64,000 bases of DNA, from contig NZ_JADHDV010000009.1 in NCBI RefSeq assembly GCF_016820515.1, positions 93,833 to 157,832 on the forward strand, given 5' to 3'. This DNA is from Pseudoxanthomonas beigongshangi (lineage in GTDB: Bacteria > Pseudomonadota > Gammaproteobacteria > Xanthomonadales > Xanthomonadaceae). The notes below the pieces were generated by a model. It was not told the DNA's origin, did not search any database, and saw only the letters and a program-made list of their open reading frames with translations. This document shows positions 50,392 to 58,651 of this stretch, piece by piece (the first letter of the stretch is position 1; every line of letters starts with the position of its first letter). Position numbers and translations under genes: made by a program.

Positions 50392-52167
50392 TCATGGAAC
50401 CCGACTGGTCCGATAGATCGGATACAGATTGAAGCGCTCGTCCCATGCCGGATGGCGGCGGTAGAAGAACTCCAGGCGCGCGCCCGGATTCCTGGCGAAC
50501 TCCGGATCGTCCTTCAGTTTCTGCTCGAACGCCGCCTTCACCGCCGGGTCCTGCAGCATCTTGCGGGCCACGTCCTCGGCGACGTAGTCCTCCATGTATT
50601 CCTTGCGTTCGAACGCGCTGTTGAATTCGCCCCACGCGGCCAGCGAGTCGGGCCCCTGCGGTTCCAGCAGCGCCATCAGCAGGCGCGACTTGGGCTGGGC
50701 AATCGGCACGAACAGCGAACCGGCCGGCACGTCGCGCGCTTCCGGCGCCCATGCGCCTTCCACGGTCAGGCGCTGGTGGGTTTCCACCGGCTGCGCGCCG
50801 AAACGGGTGCGGGTGGCGCGGAACGCCTCCACATTTTCCTTCGCCAGCGCCGGTACGCGACGGAACTCGATACCGTGCTGCTTCAGCTTTTCGCCGACCC
50901 AGCCGGCGTAGGCCGCCGGCACCAGATAACCGGCACCCGGCGCGGGGATGCTGAGCGAGGGATGCAGATCGTCGCGCATCGGCACTTTCCAGATCTGCGG
51001 CCTGGTTTCGTCGTAGCGGGTCATCAGCGCGCCGGACACGTCCGACGGTGTGCGGGTGTACTCGTAGCCGCGGAACTCGACGGTGTGGCTTTGCTTGCTG
51101 GCCGCCCATTCCAGCGGCACCGGCTGGCCGGCCAGCTTCGCCGCCGCCGCGTCGGCCTGCTGCGCGGCCTTCAGCCAGTCGGCGCCGTGCGCGGCGATCT
51201 GGTCCAGGGTCGCGACGATGGTGTTGCGGGTGATCTTCACGCGCACCGGATATTCCTTCCAGGAATGCGTTTCCACCAGCACGCCGATGCGATTGCGCAG
51301 CAGGAAATAGCCGTGCGAGAAACGCGGCGGAGCCACGCTGTCCTCGAAGCCGGAACTCGGATCGTCGCCGACCACGAAGGACGGGTAGTAGGGCAGCGGC
51401 AGCGAGCCCTGCTTGGCCAGATCCGCCAGCACGCCGTCGCGCAGCGCGCGACCGGCCACGCGCAGTCCCTCGTCGCCGGCGTGCACCGGTTCCACCTGCA
51501 CCGAGATGTCGTGCTCGAACTGGGCGCCGTCGGTGGCGTGCAGATCCACGTAGGCCAGCGGATCCCACTGCTGCACCAGCCGCAGCATCGCCTGCATTTC
51601 CGGCGCGTCGGCCTTCACGTAGTCGCGGTTGAGGTTGTAGTTCTGCGCGGTCACGCGCCAGCCCATTTCCACCGGGCCGCGCTGGTTGGGGCGGTTCCAG
51701 GCGCCGAAGCGCTCATGGCCGTCGACGTTGAACACCGGCACGAACACCCACACCAGCTTGTCCAGCGATCCGGCGGCGGCCTTGCCTTCCAGCACCTCGC
51801 GCAGTGCCAGGAAACCGGCGTCCTTGCCGTCGATTTCGCCGGCGTGGATGCCGCCCTGGATCAACACCACCGGCAGGTTCTGCCGGCGCGCCTGATCCGG
51901 GGTGAACGCGCCGCGGGTCGAGGCGACCAGCGCCTTCATCGGCCGGCCTTCCGGGGTGGTGCCGAACTCGATGCAGCGCACCGCCTTCGGATACGCCTTG
52001 GCGAAGCGATCGCACAGCGCGATGACTTCCTCGTAGCGGCCCGTGCGGACGAATCCGAACTGCTCGGACACGGTGGCCAGATCCGCCGTGGCGGCGGATG
52101 CGGAGGCCGTCGGCAGGGCGGGCAGGGCGAGGGCGAGCAGGATGGCGGCGTGGAGCGGACGGATCAT
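50392..52167 (-). CDS. Secreted M14-family metallopeptidase
   Basis: 591 residues with a signal peptide (about 1-26, ending SASA). The zinc site is IQGGIHAGEIDGKD (HxxE) with the third ligand in YVDLHATDG and the general-base glutamate in VETHSWKEY. It is the large M14 type with a C-terminal extension, as in enzymes that release amino acids from extracellular or periplasmic peptides. ATG at 52167 chosen for the signal peptide; the frame upstream is antisense of the transporter promoter region. Divergent from the POT peptide transporter 131 bp away: a peptide-digesting enzyme beside a peptide importer. Confidence 0.93.
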   Translation of the reverse strand: MIRPLHAAILLALALPALPTASASAATADLATVSEQFGFVRTGRYEEVIALCDRFAKAYPKAVRCIEFGTTPEGRPMKALVASTRGAFTPDQARRQNLPVVLIQGGIHAGEIDGKDAGFLALREVLEGKAAAGSLDKLVWVFVPVFNVDGHERFGAWNRPNQRGPVEMGWRVTAQNYNLNRDYVKADAPEMQAMLRLVQQWDPLAYVDLHATDGAQFEHDISVQVEPVHAGDEGLRVAGRALRDGVLADLAKQGSLPLPYYPSFVVGDDPSSGFEDSVAPPRFSHGYFLLRNRIGVLVETHSWKEYPVRVKITRNTIVATLDQIAAHGADWLKAAQQADAAAAKLAGQPVPLEWAASKQSHTVEFRGYEYTRTPSDVSGALMTRYDETRPQIWKVPMRDDLHPSLSIPAPGAGYLVPAAYAGWVGEKLKQHGIEFRRVPALAKENVEAFRATRTRFGAQPVETHQRLTVEGAWAPEARDVPAGSLFVPIAQPKSRLLMALLEPQGPDSLAAWGEFNSAFERKEYMEDYVAEDVARKMLQDPAVKAAFEQKLKDDPEFARNPGARLEFFYRRHPAWDERFNLYPIYRTSRVP

Positions 52168-52298
52168 GGGCGGTATCCGGAGGGGCGAAAGCCCCGCATG
52201 ATGCCGGGCTGAAACGGCCGCGCCCAGCATGACCAAGGAGGTTCGACCCCCCGGACCGGATACGGTAACCTTCCCGCAATTTGCCAACGGAACACCGG

Positions 52299-53921
52299 AT
52301 GACCACTTCCAGCGAAGCCACCGCCGGCCGACTGCCTCGGCAGATTCCCTACATCATCGGCAACGAGGCCTGCGAGCGGTTCAGCTTCTACGGGATGCGC
52401 AACATCCTGGTGCAGTTCCTGGCCAGCAGCATCCTGCTGGCCTACCTGCCCGAGGCCGAGCGCCAGGGCGTGGCCAAGGACGTCTTCCACAGCTTCGTCA
52501 TCGGCGTGTACTTCTTCCCGCTGCTGGGCGGCTGGCTGTCGGATCGCTACTTCGGCAAGTACAACACGGTGTTGTGGTTCTCGCTGATCTACTGTGCCGG
52601 CCATGCGTGCCTGGCCTTGTTCGAGAGTCATCGCACCGGTTTCTACACCGGCCTGTTCCTGATCGCGCTGGGCTCGGGCGGCATCAAGCCGCTGGTGGTC
52701 TCCTTCGTCGGCGACCAGTTCGATCAGAGCAACAAGAACAAGGCCAAGATCGTCTTTGATGCGTTTTACTGGACCATCAACTTCGGTTCGTTCTTCGCCT
52801 CGCTGCTGATGCCGCTGTTCCTGCACAGTTACGGACCGGCGGTGGCGTTCGGCATCCCCGGCGTCCTGATGTTCATCGCCACCTTCATCTTCTGGCTGGG
52901 GCGCAAGCAGTACGTCAACGTGCCGCCCTCGGGCGAGGATCCGGATTCGTTCCTGCGGGTGGTGCGCACCGCGCTGGCCGCGCGCCGCGAAGGCGAGGGG
53001 CGCTGGGGATATCTGGTGGCGATGGCGGGCGTGGTCATCGCGGTGGCGCTGCTGGTGCTGTGGGCGCTGTCAATGCTCGGCCTGGCGCCGGGCTGGTGGC
53101 CGGACGACTTCGGATTCGTCATTTCCGCGTGCCTGGCGCTGGGCGTGCTGATCGCCTTCGGCGGCTGGGGCGCTTCGATGCAACTGGAACGCGCGCGCGG
53201 CCGGCATCCCGATGCGGCGGTGGACAGCGTGCGCGCGGTGCTGCGCATCCTGATCGTGTTCGCGCTGGTCACTCCGTTCTGGTCGCTGTTCGACCAGAAG
53301 GCCTCCACCTGGGTCCTGCAGGGCAAGGAAATGGTGATGCCCGAGGGTGTCTGGTGGTGGCCGGGCTGGCTGATCAAGGACGCCGGCCAGTTGCAGGCGC
53401 TGAACCCGGCGATGGTCATGCTGCTCATTCCGTTCAACAACCTGGTGCTGTACCCGGCCCTGCGCAAGCTCGGCTTCGAGCCCACGCCGTTGCGCCGGAT
53501 GGGCTGGGGCATCGCGTTCTCCGGTCTGGCCTGGGTGGTCGCCGGCACCCTGCAGCTGTGGATGGACGGCGGCGACCCCGTCTCGCTGGCCTGGCAGATC
53601 CTGCCGTACGCGCTGCTGACCTTCGGCGAGATCCTGGTCTCGGCGACCGCGCTGGAATTCGCCTACAGCCAGGCGACCCAGGCCATGAAGGGCGTGATCA
53701 TGGCGTTCTGGTACCTGACCAGCACCTTCGGCAGCCTGTGGGTCCTGCTGACCAACGCCGGCGTCCGCAACGACACCGTCACCGCCCACATCGCCAGCAC
53801 CGGATTGAGCGAGAATGCGTTCCTGATGTTCTTCTTCGCCGGCTTCGCCTTCCTGGCGGCGCTCGTGTTCGCCCTTTACGCGCGGAGCTATCCGATGCAG
53901 GACAACTACCGCGCGGTCTGA
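52299..53921 (+). CDS. POT-family di/tripeptide:proton symporter
   Basis: 540 residues with about 14 hydrophobic helices. POT/PTR2 signatures: the N-terminal proton-coupling ExxER motif in NEACERFSFYGMRNILVQF and the GSGGIKPLVVSFVGDQFDQ ... FYWTINFGSFF segment (PTR2 signature). A helical insertion around the middle is of the longer type seen in xanthomonads. Imports short peptides with protons; likely works with the secreted M14 peptidase encoded divergently. ATG at 52299. The rhomboid gene starts 9 bp after its stop. Confidence 0.94.
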   Translation: MTTSSEATAGRLPRQIPYIIGNEACERFSFYGMRNILVQFLASSILLAYLPEAERQGVAKDVFHSFVIGVYFFPLLGGWLSDRYFGKYNTVLWFSLIYCAGHACLALFESHRTGFYTGLFLIALGSGGIKPLVVSFVGDQFDQSNKNKAKIVFDAFYWTINFGSFFASLLMPLFLHSYGPAVAFGIPGVLMFIATFIFWLGRKQYVNVPPSGEDPDSFLRVVRTALAARREGEGRWGYLVAMAGVVIAVALLVLWALSMLGLAPGWWPDDFGFVISACLALGVLIAFGGWGASMQLERARGRHPDAAVDSVRAVLRILIVFALVTPFWSLFDQKASTWVLQGKEMVMPEGVWWWPGWLIKDAGQLQALNPAMVMLLIPFNNLVLYPALRKLGFEPTPLRRMGWGIAFSGLAWVVAGTLQLWMDGGDPVSLAWQILPYALLTFGEILVSATALEFAYSQATQAMKGVIMAFWYLTSTFGSLWVLLTNAGVRNDTVTAHIASTGLSENAFLMFFFAGFAFLAALVFALYARSYPMQDNYRAV

Positions 53922-53930
53922 GAATCCCCC

Positions 53931-54545
53931 ATGCAAGCCCCCATTACCCTGATTCTGATCCTGATCACCTCGGTGGTTTCGCTGCTGGCGTTCCGCACGC
54001 CCGCGCTGGCCGGCCGCCTGATCCTTTGGCCGCCGGCCATCGACCGCAACAAGCAGTACGACCGGCTGGTGACCTACGGCTTCATCCACGCCGACATCTG
54101 GCACCTGCTGTTCAACATGGTCACGCTGTTCTTCTTCGGCCGGATCATGGAAGGCGTGGTCACCGAGCTGACCGGCAGCGTGCTGGTCTACATCGGCTTC
54201 TACCTGTCGGCGCTGGTGGTCTCGATCCTGCCGACCTACCTCAAGCACCAGAAGGATCCCAACTACCGCAGCCTGGGCGCGTCGGGCGCGGTGTCGGCGG
54301 TGCTGTTCGCGTTCATCCTGATCAATCCGTGGGCGATGATCGGCGTGTTCTTCATCCCGATGCCGGCGATCGTGTTCGCCGTCCTCTACGTGGCCTACAG
54401 CATATGGATGGACAAGCGCGGCGGCGACAACGTCAACCACGGCGCGCACCTGGCCGGCGCCGCCTATGGCGTGCTCTTCATGATTGCCATGGAGCCCAAG
54501 GTGCTGAACCATTTCCTTGCCCAGCTGAGCCGTTTCGGCAGCTGA
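53931..54545 (+). CDS. Rhomboid-family intramembrane serine protease
   Basis: 204 residues with about six helices. The catalytic serine is in GASGAVSAVLF (S118) and the partner histidine in NHGAHLAGAAYG (H173), preceded by the conserved FIHADIWHLLFNM loop. It should cleave transmembrane segments of unknown substrates. The gene follows the POT transporter after 9 bp and may share its transcript. An H1-like gene follows after 75 bp. Confidence 0.93.
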   Translation: MQAPITLILILITSVVSLLAFRTPALAGRLILWPPAIDRNKQYDRLVTYGFIHADIWHLLFNMVTLFFFGRIMEGVVTELTGSVLVYIGFYLSALVVSILPTYLKHQKDPNYRSLGASGAVSAVLFAFILINPWAMIGVFFIPMPAIVFAVLYVAYSIWMDKRGGDNVNHGAHLAGAAYGVLFMIAMEPKVLNHFLAQLSRFGS

Positions 54546-54620
54546 ACGCGGCGGCGCCAATCACCTGATCTGAAGATCCGCTGTGTTATCCCACGGGTGA
54601 ACCACACCCGTGGAGGCAAT

Positions 54621-55349
54621 ATGGCAACACGTACACGCAGCACGCCCCGCAAGGCCGCGAAGAAAGCGGCAAAGAAGACCGCGAAGAAGGCCACCCGGAA
54701 GACCGTGGCAAAGACCGCCAGCAAGGCCACGGCGAAAAAGGCGGGCGCCCGCGTCCGCAAGGCCGGCGCTGGAACGGCCGGCAAGACCGTGCGGAAGACC
54801 ACGAAAACCGCGAAGAAGACCGCCACGCGCAAGGCAACCGCCAGCCAGCGGGCCAAGGCGCCCGCGAAGAAGACGGCGGCCAGCAAGGTCACGCGGAAGA
54901 AGGTCGCGGCCAAGAAGGCCGTCGCCAAGAAAGCCGCCGCGAAGAAAGCCGCGGTCGGGAAGGTCGCGGTGAAGAAGACAGCGACCCGGAAAACCGCCGC
55001 GAAGAAGGCGCCGGCCAGCAAGGTGACGCGCAAGCGCACCGCGACTTCCGCGCCCCGCAAGCGCGCGACCGCCCGCAAGCGCCGGATCAGTCCCGAGCAG
55101 GCATTGGCGCGCACCCGCGAACTGTTGGCCGAGAAACAGCAGCAGGATCGCGAACCCGCACCTTGGCAGCAACTGGATCAGGCCCACGGCGGCATCCCGC
55201 CGCAGGCCGATGGTTTCCAGTCATCCGGCGCCGCTGCCAAGCAGGTGGATCTGCACGCCGCCGAAAGCCGGATGAAGGCCATCCAGGGCAGCATGAGTGC
55301 CCGTGATCGCCGCAACCAGGGCAAGCGCGATCATCGTGGAGAAGAGTAG
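54621..55349 (+). CDS. Histone H1-like Lys/Ala-rich DNA-binding protein
   Basis: 242 residues. Residues 1-160 are almost entirely Lys, Ala, Thr and Arg in irregular AAKK/KKTA-type repeats, as in eukaryotic H1 tails and in bacterial H1-like nucleoid proteins; the last 80 residues (ISPEQALARTRELLAEKQQQDREP and onward) are non-repetitive and may form a helical domain. A GGAGG sits 4 bases before ATG 54621. Such proteins bind DNA non-specifically or regulate nucleoid compaction; length varies between strains because of the repeats. The start at 54597 (GTG) would add a short leader. Confidence 0.85.
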   Translation: MATRTRSTPRKAAKKAAKKTAKKATRKTVAKTASKATAKKAGARVRKAGAGTAGKTVRKTTKTAKKTATRKATASQRAKAPAKKTAASKVTRKKVAAKKAVAKKAAAKKAAVGKVAVKKTATRKTAAKKAPASKVTRKRTATSAPRKRATARKRRISPEQALARTRELLAEKQQQDREPAPWQQLDQAHGGIPPQADGFQSSGAAAKQVDLHAAESRMKAIQGSMSARDRRNQGKRDHRGEE

Positions 55350-55451
55350 GTAAGCCGGAGGCCGGGCCCGGAACGGGCTTTCCGGCGGGGCTTCCCGGTT
55401 GCGCAGGCGAACCGGGAAGCCGCGCGATGCGGAGATGGGCGAGGCGGCGCC

Positions 55452-55661
55452 TCAGCCCGCCATCATCGTCTTGGACAGCTTGATGGTGCCGACTTCTTCC
55501 TGCGCGTAGTTGGACAGCAGGCGCTCGTACACGGCATTGTTGAGGCGCTCGAATTCCCAGTCCTCGGTATGCCCGGTGACGGTCAACTGGAACAGGCCTT
55601 CCAGCAGGGTGAAATCGCTGGCGACGGATGCGGTCTCGGACGGATGATCGTTGGCGCTCAT
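55452..55661 (-). CDS. Small conserved-looking protein of unknown function
   Basis: 69 residues starting MSANDHPSETASVASDFTLLEGLFQLTVTGHTEDWEFERLNNAVYERLLSNYAQEE. No membrane segment, cysteine or known motif. Codon usage looks like the neighbours and GGGAACACCC precedes the ATG, so it is probably real. Length and the DWEFERLNNAVYERLLSNYAQEE helix suggest a small helical regulator. It lies alone between the H1-like gene and the GNAT-like gene. Confidence 0.6.
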   Translation of the reverse strand: MSANDHPSETASVASDFTLLEGLFQLTVTGHTEDWEFERLNNAVYERLLSNYAQEEVGTIKLSKTMMAG

Positions 55662-55856
55662 GGGTGTTCCCTACCGGATTGCTTGCCGGGGATTACGCAC
55701 AGACCGTGCCAACCCGGTGCCCGGAGTGAAAACACTGTGAAATAGCGCTGTCCGTCAGCTTTTTGACGTGACCAAGAGTGACGCGCCGCGTCGGCTTCTG
55801 TCGCATTCCCGGCCACGCGGGCAGAATGGAACCCCCGAATATTCAATGAGATAGTG

Positions 55857-56132
55857 ATGGACATCACGATTCAGCACGACCCCGATGGCCAGCGCTTTTC
55901 CACCTCGGTGGACGGGCACGAGGCCGAACTGATCTACCGCCTGCGCGACGGCCGCATGGTCATCGAGCACACCGGCGTGCCGGAGGCCATCGGCGGACGC
56001 GGCATCGCCGCGCAACTGGTCAAGGCCGCGCTCGACCACGCGCGGGCCGCCGGCTGGAAGGTGGTGCCGGCCTGCTCGTACTCGGCGGTCTACGTCCAGC
56101 GCCACCCCGAGTACGCCGACCTGCTGGCGTGA
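55857..56132 (+). CDS. Small GNAT-like N-acetyltransferase (YidJ/COG2388 type)
   Basis: 91 residues. Core motif IGGRGIAAQLVKAALDHARAAGWKVVPACSYSAVYVQRHPEYADLL contains the RGxA-type acetyl-CoA site (Q/RxxGxA) and the W-KVVPxC segment typical of this minimal GNAT group. Start ATG 55857 or GTG 55854. It is monocistronic. The acetylated substrate is unknown; relatives act on small molecules or protein termini. Confidence 0.88.
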   Translation: MDITIQHDPDGQRFSTSVDGHEAELIYRLRDGRMVIEHTGVPEAIGGRGIAAQLVKAALDHARAAGWKVVPACSYSAVYVQRHPEYADLLA

Positions 56133-56244
56133 TTTTCCGGGCGTGACCCTGCTGGCGTGAACACTGTATTCCCGCGGCCGGGGCTGGAGCGCTGCTGCGA
56201 CGCGGCATAAACTGTCGCCTCGTTGAGTGGAAGGAGCCCCTGAC

Positions 56245-57081
56245 GTGAAACAGGTCCATCGCATTTCCCTGCTGGCCGCGACCCTGGTGCTGGCATTGGT
56301 CGCGTGCAAGCGCGAACCCGACGCCGCCCAGCCGCCGACCGCCGCCACGCCCGAAGCCGGAGCGCCCGCCACCAGCCCCGTCGCGCCGGAAGCGCCGGTC
56401 GAACTCAAGGACGTCATCGAGACCAACGAGCGCTACGTCGTCGGCATCACCTATCCGCCGGGCATCGATCGTTACCCCGGTCTTGCCAAAGCGCTGTCGG
56501 ATTACGCGCACGCCGCCCGCGGTGAGCTGATGGAAGCGGTGGACGGCTTCGGCAACGACAAGCCGACCGCGCCCTACGAACTCTCGCTCAGCTTCGAAAA
56601 GCTGCTGGAAACCCCGCAGGTCGTCGCGGTCGCCGCCGACGGCAGCCGCTATACCGGCGGCGCCCACGGCCAGCCGCTGATCGCGCGCTTCGTCTGGTTG
56701 CCGCAGCAGAACCACCTGCTGTCGGCCAATGATCTGATCGCCAAACCCGCCGGCTGGCAGGCAATCAGCGATTACGTGCGCGAACAACTGCTCACCGGCG
56801 TCACCCTGCGCGCGGATGCGGACGAACTGGAGCCGGCCGAACGCAGTGAAGTGCTCAAGAACGCCTCGCGCATGATCGACGACGGCACCGAGCCCAAGGC
56901 GGAGAACTTCGCCCAGTTCGTGCCGGTCCTCGACACCACCGGCCACATCAGCGCGCTGCGCTTCGTGTTCCCGCCTTACCAGGTGGGGCCGTACGCCGAC
57001 GGCACCCAGACCGTGGACGTCCCGGCCTCGGTGCTGCGTCCGCACCTGGCGCCCGCCTACAGCGGGCTGTTCGCCCAATAG
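56245..57081 (+). CDS. DUF3298-like (RsiV-type) lipoprotein
   Basis: 278 residues. Lipoprotein signal with LVLALVAC. The rest has YRYTGGAHGQPLIARFVWLPQQ and FVFPPYQVGPYADG, matching the DUF3298/RsiV-like fold, which in the Bacillus anti-sigma factor RsiV binds lysozyme; in proteobacteria its role is unknown. Start is GTG 56245: AAGGAG is 8 bases upstream; the ATG-like extension at 56227 has no ribosome site. Cfa follows after 22 bp, so they may be co-transcribed. Confidence 0.8.
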   Translation: MKQVHRISLLAATLVLALVACKREPDAAQPPTAATPEAGAPATSPVAPEAPVELKDVIETNERYVVGITYPPGIDRYPGLAKALSDYAHAARGELMEAVDGFGNDKPTAPYELSLSFEKLLETPQVVAVAADGSRYTGGAHGQPLIARFVWLPQQNHLLSANDLIAKPAGWQAISDYVREQLLTGVTLRADADELEPAERSEVLKNASRMIDDGTEPKAENFAQFVPVLDTTGHISALRFVFPPYQVGPYADGTQTVDVPASVLRPHLAPAYSGLFAQ

Positions 57082-57103
57082 GCTTCGCACAACAGGGCCT
57101 GCC

Positions 57104-58222
57104 ATGAGCACGTCACGCTTCGCGCAACGGGTCGAACGACTGCTGGCGGAAGCAGATGTGCGGATTGGCGGCGACCGGCCCTGGGATATCCAGGTACACG
57201 AACCGCGCACCTACGCGCGGATGCTGGCGCAGGGCTCGCTGGGCCTGGGCGAAGGCTACATGGATGGCGACTGGGATGCCGAATCGCTGGATGGTTTCCT
57301 GTTCCACGTATTGAACGCACGTCTGGACGAGCGCGTGCACGGCACCGGCGAAATCCGCGACGCCTTGTTCGCGCGCCTGTTCAACCCGCAGACCCGCCGC
57401 CGCAGCCGCGAGGTCGGCGAGCGCCATTACGATCTGGGCAACGATCTCTACCACGCCATGCTCGGCGCGCGCCTGGTCTACAGCTGCGGCTACTGGCGCC
57501 AGGCCGTCAACCTCGACGACGCGCAGGCGGCCAAGCTGGATCTGGTCTGCCGCAAGCTGCAACTGAAACCCGGCATGCGCGTGCTGGACATCGGCTGCGG
57601 CTGGGGCGAGGCATTGAAGTTCGCCGCCGAACGCTACGGCATTTCCGGCGTCGGCGTGACCATCTCGAAGGAGCAGGCCGAATACGCCCGCGAGTTGTGC
57701 AAGGGCCTGCCCATCGAGATCCGCCTGCAGGATTATCGCGACCTGCACGAACCCTTCGACGCCGCCTTCTCGCTGGGCATGTTCGAACACGTCGGCGTCA
57801 AGAACTACCGCACCTATTTCGAAATCGCCCGCCGCGTCCTGCCGGAGCACGGCCTGTTCCTGCTGCACACCATTGGCACCAATCGCTCGGTCAACCACAC
57901 CGATCCGTGGATTGGAAAATACATATTCCCCAACTCCATGCTGCCGTCCGCCGCGCAGATCGCGCAGGCCAGCGAAGGCCTGTTCGTGCTGGAGGACTGG
58001 CACAGCTTCGGCACCGACTACGATCGCACCCTCCAGGCGTGGCGCACCAACGTCGAACGCGCCTGGCCAAATCTGGATGCCCGCTACGACGAACGTTTCC
58101 GTCGCATGTGGCGTTTCTATCTGGCTGCCTCGATGGCGACATTCCGCAGCCGGCGCTCGCAGCTGTGGCAGGTGGTGCTGTCGCCGAAGGGCGTGCCAGG
58201 TGGGTATGTATCAGTGCGTTAG
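57104..58222 (+). CDS. cfa: Cyclopropane-fatty-acyl-phospholipid synthase
   Basis: Adds a methylene bridge to unsaturated phospholipid chains from S-adenosylmethionine. 372 residues. N-terminal lipid-binding region (LGLGEGYMDGDWDAESLDGF), then the methyltransferase domain with YDLGNDLYHAML, SCGYWR, SAM motif VLDIGCGWGEALKFAAE, FDAAFSLGMFEHVGVKNYRTYF, and HTIGTNRS. Active-site residues of E. coli Cfa (the glutamate in MFEHV, the histidine in LLHTIG, the cysteine in YSCGYW) are conserved. It is the last gene before the composition change at about 58223. Confidence 0.96.
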   Translation: MSTSRFAQRVERLLAEADVRIGGDRPWDIQVHEPRTYARMLAQGSLGLGEGYMDGDWDAESLDGFLFHVLNARLDERVHGTGEIRDALFARLFNPQTRRRSREVGERHYDLGNDLYHAMLGARLVYSCGYWRQAVNLDDAQAAKLDLVCRKLQLKPGMRVLDIGCGWGEALKFAAERYGISGVGVTISKEQAEYARELCKGLPIEIRLQDYRDLHEPFDAAFSLGMFEHVGVKNYRTYFEIARRVLPEHGLFLLHTIGTNRSVNHTDPWIGKYIFPNSMLPSAAQIAQASEGLFVLEDWHSFGTDYDRTLQAWRTNVERAWPNLDARYDERFRRMWRFYLAASMATFRSRRSQLWQVVLSPKGVPGGYVSVR

Positions 58223-58651
58223 CCACGCAACACAGGGGGGCGATAGCATTGGCGCGTCTTCGTGAGTAAGAACGGTACACGGGTTCACCGCAGCGCTGGA
58301 TGATAGTCCTTCGCTGGCCAGGCGCCTCCTCGTGGGATGCTTGCCAGTATCGTGTCGTCGAATTGGGGATGAACACGGATGGACGCCTGCATCCAACAAT
58401 GAGGTCTTGCAAAAGAAAAATTAAAGTGAGTTGGCTGGCTCTTGCTCTGGATGGTTGACAAGGCAGGAAGATCGATTGTCAACTGCCAATCAGGTGCCCT
58501 GATCAAGGAAAATGCGGGAGCGACACGGGGAGAGTCATGGAGATCATCCGCAAGGGGCCGATGAATCCGGGGCTGCATGCCGTACGCCTCCAGGCAGGCG
58601 CGGCGGATCAACAAGGATTCTGGGTAGGGGAAGAATCTTAAAGGGAATGAC
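58223..58651. other. Intergenic region before the split Rhs genes
   Basis: About 430 bp of clearly lower GC than the upstream core. A reverse open frame (58285-58731) has no ribosome site or recognisable product and is not called. A dyad GTTGACAA (58454-58461) / TTGTCAAC (58476-58483) with a 14-bp centre is the most structured element and could be the control site of the first Rhs gene. AAGGGA (58641-58646) is the ribosome site of that gene. Confidence 0.5.

Noticed and set aside
50452..52212. Forward 586-codon open frame opposite the M14 peptidase
   Set aside because: The reverse-strand gene has a signal peptide and zinc motifs; the forward frame is low-complexity antisense.
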